Shown here piece after piece: positions 1-5,938 of a stretch of 21,892 nucleotides of DNA (its first letter is position 1; each line of letters begins with the position of its first letter). Made by a program: the position numbers and the translations under genes. A model generated the notes under the pieces. The model did no database searches. It saw only the letters and a list, made by a program, of their open reading frames with translations, and had not been told where the DNA came from. The stretch is from SIG78 sp045585955 (GTDB taxonomy: Bacteria; Verrucomicrobiota; Lentisphaeria; Victivallales; Victivallaceae): NCBI GenBank assembly GCA_045585955.1, contig JAZMZK010000068.1, positions 1 to 21,892 of the forward strand, given 5' to 3'.

Positions 1-342
1 GCTTATGAAGATTTTGCACCGGGCAAAGGGGCTTCGCTTGATACTTTTGCTTCGGCTGCTGTAAAAAATGTCATTACTGATTTCAACCGGAAACAGCATC
101 GGGAGTTTGAAAGTTCCGGCGGCAATGTTTTGAACTCCGATATTTTTGAAACAGCTTTTGACCGTAAAGAGCGCACTACGCTTTATGAACAGGAAATCGC
201 TGTCCGTTCTCAATGGGGTAAAGCCGGGCGGGCTATGCAGATAAATGCCTTGAAGCTGGATGATATTGCCTCTGTGCAGGCATTGTTCAATAAACTGCAT
301 GAAGGCGTACCGGAACCAGAATTGCGCAAATTGCAGATGTAA
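1..342 (+). CDS. Partial gene running in from the left edge; C-terminal 113 residues, weakly sigma-factor-like
   Basis: The frame is open from base 1 to the TAA at 340-342, so the start lies outside the window. The first visible stretch (AYEDFAPGKGASLDTFASAA, then VKNVITDFNRK) resembles region 2 of sigma-70 family factors, where an aromatic residue and a GASF/KTFA-type segment precede a basic helix. The remainder (WGKAGRAMQINALKLDDIAS) does not look like the region 4 helix-turn-helix and instead recalls helical segments of large phage or plasmid polyvalent proteins. Composition (charged, few F/L runs) supports real coding on this strand over the open antisense frame. Neighbours are element-like genes, so it may belong to the same mobile element. 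The function is not identified; sigma-like is only a suggestion. Confidence 0.5.
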   Translation, partial: AYEDFAPGKGASLDTFASAAVKNVITDFNRKQHREFESSGGNVLNSDIFETAFDRKERTTLYEQEIAVRSQWGKAGRAMQINALKLDDIASVQALFNKLHEGVPEPELRKLQM

Positions 343-537
343 AAATTCATTTGCTCCTGTTAACTTGTGAATAATGCAAGCATTCCAAGCGATCATAGAG
401 AAATTGACAACAAAGTTCCGCATCGCGGCAGCAGTTTTCATGTCAAGTTTTTCTTCATCCTGAATTTTATTCCAGATGCACTCGCAAATCCCTGCAAAAT
501 GCTGTTTTGTGTTTTCTGCACTCGTGGTATATTTTCC
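343..537 (-). pseudogene. Start-less gene fragment, unidentified
   Basis: On the minus strand the frame is open from just below a TAA at 538-540 and reads through this interval. The translation has ordinary protein composition (TSAENTKQHFAGICECIWNK, then IQDEEKLDMKTAAAMRNFVV, then NFSMIAWNACIIHKLTG). There is no start codon directly after the upstream stop and no Shine-Dalgarno. The frame stays open into 1-342, but there its translation becomes F/L-rich and looks like a shadow of the plus-strand gene. I read it as a truncated remnant or short cassette in the 250-bp space between the edge gene and the AAA-ATPase gene. An internal ATG (MKTAAAMRNF) could give a short protein, but nothing supports its use. 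Family unknown. Confidence 0.35.
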
Positions 538-592
538 TTATTTAAGGAATTCTTTTTACTGTAATGTTCTGCGAAAAAAAAAGAACGGAAGA

Positions 593-2143
593 TTACTTTT
601 CTACTTTTTCATCTTCCCAGCCGATAAGGTTGCCCTTGACGGAATCGAAATTTACTCCGACAATGTAGATGTCCCGTTTGTCAAGCAGATACTTTTTGAA
701 GTATTCTTTTTCCTTGATCTGCTCCAAAGCCGTGGAGTCATTATCCAGCTTGAATTCAAAGATATAGATCGCGTTCGGAGTCTGGATAACGGCATCGATC
801 CGTCCATCATTGGTCGTGGACTCAGCCTCAACATATACGCCCAGCAAACGGAATATGGAAAAGAAAATGCCCTGAAAGTTGGATTCCTGCTTTTTATGGA
901 CATCATAAGGTATCCCGGCAAAGAACACTTCCATCGTTTTGCGGAGCTTTCTCAAATCGTTATTCAGCAAACTGGTGGCAAATTCAGCAACAAAGCGCAC
1001 ACCCTCGGTCTGGGTTTTTCCGGCATAACTGTTCAGAATATACGCACTGAAAGCAGTGGTAACTTCCGTATTGGGGAAATCCAGATAATACCAGGTCTGC
1101 CCAAAACGTTCTTCTGTTCCTTTGATGGTGACATAACCGATTTGTAACAGTAATGTCAGGGGATCGATATTGTCGATTTCAAAAGCATTGAATGTGACCT
1201 GCGGAACAGGTTCTTTCAACGCTGTCTCGAAGTCAAACTCTTTCTGTTTTGTCAACTCCATCAAAAACGCCGGAGTCCCGGTGGAGAACCAATAATTATT
1301 GAATTCCCCTCCATTTTCAAAAAAGTACGCCAGAGATACAGGATTATAAACCGTCTTTGCATTTTTATGAAAGCGATATCCATTGTACCATTCTTTGATC
1401 TTGTCCTTGTAAGCGTTAATATCCTGCTCCCCCGCAAGTGCGGAAATCCGGTCACCGAAGTTGGTTTCCAATTCTTCCTGTGTATAGCCGAACATGGTGG
1501 CATATCGGGCATCCATTGTGATATCAGTCAGGTTATTCATATCTGAAAACAGCGAGACATGGCAGAATTTGCTGACTCCGGTGATGAACGCAAAACGGAG
1601 CTTGCTTTCAGTCTTTTTTATGTTGCTGTAAAATCCCTTAAGCACATTAAGAATTTCACCGACACCCTGATCGGCAATGTTATTTAAAATAGGCTTGTCA
1701 TATTCATCGACAAAAATAACAACATTTCCATTTGCAGCAATATCGTTGATTAAATTTTCAAAACGAACAGAAAGCTGTTCTCCGCGTAATTGTAAATGGA
1801 ACGAATCAGCAATATTCTCCAATTGCCAGGTTAAATACTTAATAAGCTCATCTGCTGTTCTTATATCGCAATTCGCAAAATCCAAATGAATCACCGGATA
1901 CGGCTTCCAGTCATACGGTTTATCGTAAATGGCAAGACCTTTGAAAAGTTCTTTTTTACCTTCAAAGACTGCCTTCAGAGTAGACACGGTAAGAGATTTA
2001 CCAAAGCGGCGCGGACGGGACAGAAAATAGGACTCTCCGGCTGGATTTATCAAATTCCAGATATACTCTGTCTTATCGACATAGAGATATCCTTCCTGCC
2101 GTAATTTTTCAAAATTGTAAACGCTGCTGGTAATATCTTTCAT
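593..2143 (-). CDS. AAA-ATPase-like protein with C-terminal PD-(D/E)XK nuclease domain
   Basis: A 516-residue protein. The N-terminus carries a nucleotide-binding core: a variant Walker A (SRPRRFGKS, about residues 42-50) and a Walker B-like strand (VVIFVDEYDKPI, about 141-152), both typical of the AAA-ATPase-like family PF09820. The C-terminus has the PD-(D/E)XK nuclease pattern of the partner domain (DUF1703/PDDEXK_9): GRIDAVIQ with the first Asp near 450, then IYIFEFKL with Glu near 463 and Lys near 465. Length and two-domain order match the family. These proteins occur in many copies in anaerobic gut bacteria; a role in mobile-element biology or defence is often suspected but unproven. 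The ATG at 2143 is preferred over the upstream ATG at 2194 because AGGAG lies about 8 bases before it and the promoter overlaps 2194. No convincing terminator follows the stop. The gene looks intact. Confidence 0.9.
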   Translation of the reverse strand: MKDITSSVYNFEKLRQEGYLYVDKTEYIWNLINPAGESYFLSRPRRFGKSLTVSTLKAVFEGKKELFKGLAIYDKPYDWKPYPVIHLDFANCDIRTADELIKYLTWQLENIADSFHLQLRGEQLSVRFENLINDIAANGNVVIFVDEYDKPILNNIADQGVGEILNVLKGFYSNIKKTESKLRFAFITGVSKFCHVSLFSDMNNLTDITMDARYATMFGYTQEELETNFGDRISALAGEQDINAYKDKIKEWYNGYRFHKNAKTVYNPVSLAYFFENGGEFNNYWFSTGTPAFLMELTKQKEFDFETALKEPVPQVTFNAFEIDNIDPLTLLLQIGYVTIKGTEERFGQTWYYLDFPNTEVTTAFSAYILNSYAGKTQTEGVRFVAEFATSLLNNDLRKLRKTMEVFFAGIPYDVHKKQESNFQGIFFSIFRLLGVYVEAESTTNDGRIDAVIQTPNAIYIFEFKLDNDSTALEQIKEKEYFKKYLLDKRDIYIVGVNFDSVKGNLIGWEDEKVEK

Positions 2144-2165
2144 TATCACATACTCCTGTTGCTGT

Positions 2166-2194
2166 AATATACACTGTATTGACAGCATTTTCAA
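2166..2194 (-). promoter_or_regulatory. Sigma-70-type promoter of the AAA-ATPase/nuclease gene
   Basis: Read on the minus strand, TTGAAA (2189-2194) and TATATT (2166-2171) are separated by exactly 17 bases, about 23 bases ahead of the chosen ATG. A short dyad, CTGT-CAAT-ACAG, sits in the spacer and could be an operator; that is only inference. Confidence 0.55.
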
Positions 2195-2301
2195 TTGTTT
2201 TATTTTATAAAAAGCAAAAAATCGGTTATTATGAGGTAGTTTTATCCATTGTTTTTACAACTCTCCCGGAGCTTTTTGCCGTTCTTTGGTAGCCGAATCG
2301 C

Positions 2302-5300
2302 TCAATTCAAAATGCTGACAAACCCGGCTTGTTCTTCAAGAGGCAAACGCAAGCGGGCAATGTTCCAGGCATCCTTCTGGAGCTGCACCGCATCGGCTTT
2401 GTTTTCCATAACTTTGTCCCGGAGTTCCCGGAGCTTGGCCATATACTCATTGGCGGCAGCTTCCCGGGCAGCTTTGTAGGCAGCAGCAAAGGCGGCAGCA
2501 TCCACGGTTTCATTGGTTACAGCGGCATTAAGTGTTTCAATATCCTTTTTGCCGGGCTGCCGCGGCGGCTCCTCCTTCATGATCTGGCGGTAAAGCTCGT
2601 CATAAACGGAGCGGTTTTCTTTGACCCATACTTCGGTAATGGGTATCTTGCCTTCCAGAACTTCGATAACTTCATTTTCAATGCGGAACTTTTCCTGGGC
2701 TTCAAACTCTTCGGCAGCCCGGCGATTGGCTTCTTTGTCTTCCAGAACAGCATTTTTCCTGAAATCGGAATACTCTTTATAAAAATCCCGTTTTTTAAGC
2801 TCCCGGAAAAAGTCTATAATTTCCTGCTCCACTTCCAAGGCATCGCGCCCCCACGAGCGGGCAAGCTTGGCAGCCAGCTCATCAGAGTTCACGCCTTGAG
2901 CAGCGTCCAGCTTGCCGGAATTTTTGGCAGCTTTTTCGCCGGAATACTTTACGAACTCCGGGGCAATGAAAGAACCGGAAAACTCTTCACCCCGGAACTT
3001 GCCGGAAGGCTTGATTTTAAAGTCATGAGAACCGGCAAACTCCACAGCTTCCCGATAAAAAGGGAAGTTGTCATAAAGATACTGATCCCGCTTGCGGTTA
3101 TACTCCAAACGGGCTTTTTCCCGCCGTTGGGCAGTACGCTTGTTGCGGTCGCTATTATTCTCCCGCATGGCAAAAACGGCAAAAGCGTGAGCATCTTTTT
3201 CAGAAACGGCAATACCCTTTTTGGCAAGATAATCTTTATAAATACGATCCTCATGGTCAAGAGCAAACCCCACAAAAGGCTTAAGGATCAAAGTAATATC
3301 CCGCCGGTCAGCCTCCGAAAACTCCGCCAAAAGAAACCGGAAATGTCCATCAATACGGATATCTTCATCGGAGAAAGCCACATAGTTGCGAACCCCGGAA
3401 GAATCGCCGATATAAGTAACGCCATCGATCCCGGCACGATAAAGAAACTCGCTGGCAGCCTTGGGGGAGCCAAAGATATAAATCATTTGCTCATAAAGCT
3501 GCCCGCCGCTGATCCCGGCAGCCTTATTAAATCCGAGATTGGTCAAAAACTTTTTGCGTTCATACTCAAACCCGCCTTTTTTGTCCGTATCAGTCCGTTC
3601 AATTCCGTTCAAGTCCGTATTATCGACTGCATTTCTCAAGGCATCGGCAATCAGATCAAGCTGTTCAGCCGGAACGCTCTTATTCCAATCCAAAAGATTT
3701 TCCGATTTCCCGGGCCAGAAAGTCTGCGAATAAAGGTTGCGTTTATTCTCAACGCCAAAATCAACATCATAGGTAGAGTTTTTCAAAGCAGGAATAGCAA
3801 TATTCAGCGCTTGATACTCTTCCTGGAGAAATTCTCGTGCCGAATCGGAGACGTGGATTCTCGATTTCAGTTCGGATAAAACTGTTTTTCGATATTCTTT
3901 CAAAAAACGAATAGCTTCATACTTATTTTTTGCTTTTTTGCTAAAGGCAACTCTTAGAATACACTCTTCCCAAGGCTCCAAATCGTAATTAAGATCAAAA
4001 GGAGTAAACACCTTGCCATTGAGTGTAACTTTAGCATTTGCGGCTTGAGTTTCGGCTTTTCTTTCAACATCCGCTTTCGCATACCATTCAGCGACTTCCC
4101 GGCTTTCAGACCCATAAAGCCCCCAGCCATAAACCTGCGCCCCTTCGCCGGAGCCGATAAACTGCAAAGAAGGCTTGTCATAATCGGCAGCCGACCCGGT
4201 ATAAACCGGACTGACCGAAAACCGAAAATTATCTTTTTTACGATTTTTTTTCAAAAAAGATTTGATTTTCTCATGTTTTACTTGTAATTTATCCATAACA
4301 GCAGTGGGGTAGTTCCTGTGCGTAAGGCTTTGTCCCTCTGTTTGTGAGCCGGGGTCGGGACGCACAACGCCCTGGGTACTGACTTCTGGTATAATTTCTT
4401 CGACTTCTAAACTGTATATTCTGGCAGTATTTTTGTCAATGCTTATTTTTTGCGTTATCAAAACATCCGCAATAGGATTTTCTTTTTCAGTAAATACTAT
4501 TGGGGCTATATATCGCTTTATAGAAACATTAGGATCGTTGTTTTTAATATCCGGATCCAAAGAAATCAATACAGCATTTTCATAAAGAGCTTCAATATTG
4601 GCAGTCGCCAGCAAGTGATCTTCTTTAGAAAAACCATTGGCAATACTTTTATCAATCGCCTCTTGCGATAAAATCTTTTTTCTTTGAGTACGATTTATCT
4701 GTGCCTTATCGCCAGTTTCACGATTTTTAAGATCTTTACCTTTTAAATCTAATAAGCTTTGCGATACATTTTTCTGACTGTTGACAGGAAATGCCTGCGT
4801 AATATCTAAATCATTTTCCTCATCCAAAGCAAACCGAAGCCCATCCGCCCCGGTTGCAGTATTCCCAGTACTCCCAGTATTCCCATCCACCCCAACAGCT
4901 AAATTTTCTTTAGCAGTTGCGCCATCGACAACGGTATCTTCTCCCATACCATCCCATACATTCCCATACTCTCCCATATTTCCCCGGGCACCCTCCCGCC
5001 GGATCCGGCGGTGAGCCATAGAAATAACGCCCTCAATATCCTTGCTGGAAAAGTTGAGATTGGGCAAATAGTTCCGGAGCCACATTCTGATCTTGGCAAT
5101 AAGTTCTTTCCACCACGAGGGCTTGACTTCGGCATCGGCACAGTCGGCGAGGAACTCTTCAGTCAGATACCGCTGATCATCCACATTGTTTTCAGGATCC
5201 CGGAGATACCGGGCAGCATAATCATTGATTTCCGCAGCGTGATCTTTATAAACCAAGTCCAACAGAGCATCAAAGTTTTCGCCGAAAACGGCACGCAGCC

Positions 5301-5433
5301 CCTTATGCCCAATGATTTCATGCCCCAGAGTTTTAGCCACTTCGGAAGGCGGCACATTCCCGGCAACCATATAAACCTTTACCGGGAATTTTAAGAATAT
5401 TGGGAATACTGTTATGAGTAAAATACATAACAC
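2302..5433 (-). CDS. Polyvalent protein fragment: zincin-like, BECR-like and ADP-ribosyltransferase-like modules
   Basis: A 1043-residue multidomain protein of the kind made by phages and conjugative elements and delivered with the DNA. Module 1 (about 20-145) is a zincin-like metallopeptidase with GHEIIGHKGLR; H38, E39 and H43 match the HExxGHxGLR form seen in polyvalent proteins. Residues 150-197 are a repeat-encoded Gly/Asn/Thr linker. Module 2 (about 255-350) resembles the BECR/LPD3-type polyvalent domain (ALYENAVLI, then RYIAPIVFTEKENP, then ARIYSLEVEEI). Module 3 (about 403-695) resembles the polyvalent ADP-ribosyltransferase domain: YTGSAADYDKPSLQFIGSGE, GAQVYGWGLY, and a closing GIDGVTYIGDSSGVRNYVAF. 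The rest (700-1043) is charged and helical. The N-terminus begins inside the zincin fold, after about 17 residues encoded by an intergenic inverted repeat, with no Shine-Dalgarno, so the 5' end is probably lost. After the TGA the family-like sequence continues one frame over (LSDSATKERQKAPGEL). Probably a decayed remnant; domain names are by eye. Confidence 0.75.
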   Translation of the reverse strand: MLCILLITVFPIFLKFPVKVYMVAGNVPPSEVAKTLGHEIIGHKGLRAVFGENFDALLDLVYKDHAAEINDYAARYLRDPENNVDDQRYLTEEFLADCADAEVKPSWWKELIAKIRMWLRNYLPNLNFSSKDIEGVISMAHRRIRREGARGNMGEYGNVWDGMGEDTVVDGATAKENLAVGVDGNTGSTGNTATGADGLRFALDEENDLDITQAFPVNSQKNVSQSLLDLKGKDLKNRETGDKAQINRTQRKKILSQEAIDKSIANGFSKEDHLLATANIEALYENAVLISLDPDIKNNDPNVSIKRYIAPIVFTEKENPIADVLITQKISIDKNTARIYSLEVEEIIPEVSTQGVVRPDPGSQTEGQSLTHRNYPTAVMDKLQVKHEKIKSFLKKNRKKDNFRFSVSPVYTGSAADYDKPSLQFIGSGEGAQVYGWGLYGSESREVAEWYAKADVERKAETQAANAKVTLNGKVFTPFDLNYDLEPWEECILRVAFSKKAKNKYEAIRFLKEYRKTVLSELKSRIHVSDSAREFLQEEYQALNIAIPALKNSTYDVDFGVENKRNLYSQTFWPGKSENLLDWNKSVPAEQLDLIADALRNAVDNTDLNGIERTDTDKKGGFEYERKKFLTNLGFNKAAGISGGQLYEQMIYIFGSPKAASEFLYRAGIDGVTYIGDSSGVRNYVAFSDEDIRIDGHFRFLLAEFSEADRRDITLILKPFVGFALDHEDRIYKDYLAKKGIAVSEKDAHAFAVFAMRENNSDRNKRTAQRREKARLEYNRKRDQYLYDNFPFYREAVEFAGSHDFKIKPSGKFRGEEFSGSFIAPEFVKYSGEKAAKNSGKLDAAQGVNSDELAAKLARSWGRDALEVEQEIIDFFRELKKRDFYKEYSDFRKNAVLEDKEANRRAAEEFEAQEKFRIENEVIEVLEGKIPITEVWVKENRSVYDELYRQIMKEEPPRQPGKKDIETLNAAVTNETVDAAAFAAAYKAAREAAANEYMAKLRELRDKVMENKADAVQLQKDAWNIARLRLPLEEQAGFVSILN
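4858..4984. repeat. Short-period repeat-rich stretch inside the polyvalent gene
   Basis: Two low-complexity runs: 4858-4886 repeats a 9-base unit of the form AGTATTCCC/AGTACTCCC, and 4941-4984 repeats variants of TCCCATAC. In the minus-strand reading frame the first run gives GNT-GST-GNT. The same core words recur in the inverted repeat at 5402-5455. The stretch encodes the linker between the zincin-like and BECR-like modules. Confidence 0.6.
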
Positions 5434-5455
5434 TCACAGTATTCACAGTATTCCC
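5402..5455. repeat. Imperfect inverted repeat at the 5' end of the polyvalent gene
   Basis: GGGAATACTGT (5402-5412) is perfectly complementary to ACAGTATTCCC (5445-5455). One arm carries a further copy of the AATACTGTG word. The annotated ATG of the polyvalent gene (5431-5433) lies inside the loop, so its first codons are repeat sequence, not conserved domain. Confidence 0.6.
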
Positions 5456-5488
5456 TGAATTGTATGTTTTTCTGCTTTAAGACAAAAA

Positions 5489-5557
5489 TGGCGGAAGAAC
5501 TGGGATTCGACGCAAGGGCGAAGCCCGCAGCGAGCCGGTGGGCACAAGCCCCCGGCA
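5489..5557. repeat. Duplicated tRNA-Ser 3' end fused to GC-rich hairpins; candidate attachment-site scar
   Basis: Bases 5489-5510 are identical over 22 bp to 5685-5706, which is the 3' end of the neighbouring tRNA-Ser gene from CCA into the T loop. The match stops abruptly at 5511. It is followed by two GC-rich hairpins: GGGC-GAA-GCCC around 5516-5526 and a longer one, GCCGGTGGGC with GCCCCCGGC, around 5534-5556. A copy of a tRNA 3' end beside element genes is the classic product of tRNA-targeted integration. The other att copy expected for an element to the left is not in the window. Confidence 0.65.
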
Positions 5558-5564
5558 ACCCCTT

Positions 5565-5599
5565 AAAAAATCACACTTCTTTGCAGATGGCAAAGAAGT
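5565..5599 (-). terminator. Terminator-like hairpin facing left
   Basis: ACTTCTTTGC (5575-5584) and GCAAAGAAGT (5590-5599) form a perfect 10-bp stem with a 5-base loop. On the minus strand it is followed after four bases by a run of six T. It could be a second terminator behind the tRNA gene. Confidence 0.5.
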
Positions 5600-5612
5600 A
5601 TCAGGTTCAAAA

Positions 5613-5656
5613 GAAAAAAGAGCAAACTGCAAGTCTTGCTTGCAATTTTGCTCTTT
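5613..5656 (-). terminator. Intrinsic terminator of the tRNA-Ser transcript
   Basis: Minus-strand hairpin with outer stem AAGAGCAAA/TTTGCTCTT and inner stem TGCAAG/CTTGCA, directly followed by a run of T. It starts about 29 bases beyond the tRNA CCA end. Confidence 0.7.
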
Positions 5657-5684
5657 GCTTTTGACCGTGATTTTAAAACAAAGC

Positions 5685-5772
5685 TGGCGGAAGAACTGGG
5701 ATTCGAACCCAGGGTAGCTTGCGCTACGGCGGTTTTCAAGACCGCTGCCTTAAACCACTCGACCATTCTTCC
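5685..5772 (-). tRNA. tRNA-Ser, anticodon UGA
   Basis: An 88-nt type II tRNA on the minus strand. The acceptor stem GGAAGAA pairs with TTCTTCC, followed by discriminator G, the usual one for bacterial serine tRNAs, and an encoded CCA. The anticodon stem GCGGT/ACCGC flanks the loop CTTGAAA, with TGA at 5736-5738 on the complementary strand. The long variable arm forms GTAGC-GCAA-GCTAC. The T arm is CTGGG-TTCGAAT-CCCAG. It reads UCA and wobble codons. The gene is intact; its 3' end is duplicated 196 bp further left. Confidence 0.97.
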
Positions 5773-5788
5773 GCTTTGTGTATGTTAC

Positions 5789-5819
5789 ATAAAATGCCAC
5801 GCCAAACGCCTTTTGTCAA
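5789..5819 (-). promoter_or_regulatory. Probable promoter of the tRNA-Ser gene
   Basis: On the minus strand a perfect TTGACA (5814-5819) lies upstream of the tRNA. The best -10 at a usable distance is TTTTAT (5789-5794), spacing 19, so the -10 is weak or the spacing is unusual. Its position, 17 bases ahead of the tRNA 5' end, fits a short leader. Confidence 0.45.
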
Positions 5820-5865
5820 ATTTTATTTGCAGGAAAAAACGATTTTTCTTTGTATAGAGCGTTTA

Positions 5866-5882
5866 ATGATTTGTAAAATCAT
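5866..5882. promoter_or_regulatory. Palindrome upstream of alaS
   Basis: ATGATTT-GTA-AAATCAT is a perfect 7-bp dyad in the 166-bp AT-rich space between the divergent tRNA-Ser and alaS genes, about 57 bases ahead of the alaS start. It could be an operator or a chance AT-rich dyad. AT-rich -10-like words follow at 5895-5910, but I cannot fix one promoter. Confidence 0.3.
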
Positions 5883-5938
5883 CAATCTTGTGGCATATTA
5901 TATAGAATATAGTTTTTTTAACAAAAAGGAATTTTATT

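Noticed and set aside
571..592. Terminator of the AAA-ATPase/nuclease gene
   Set aside because: GTTCT/AGAAC gives only a 5-bp stem and the T run lies in the loop, so it is not a convincing intrinsic terminator.
476..1147. 223-residue plus-strand frame over the AAA-ATPase/nuclease gene
   Set aside because: It covers the nuclease motif of the real minus-strand gene in antisense and has no Shine-Dalgarno.
2329..3879. 516-residue plus-strand frame across the polyvalent gene
   Set aside because: Antisense to recognised polyvalent domains; F/I/L-rich and without family features.
5489..5557. Second tRNA gene
   Set aside because: Only the 3' end matches. The sequence that should complete the T stem and anticodon arm is replaced by unrelated GC-rich hairpins.
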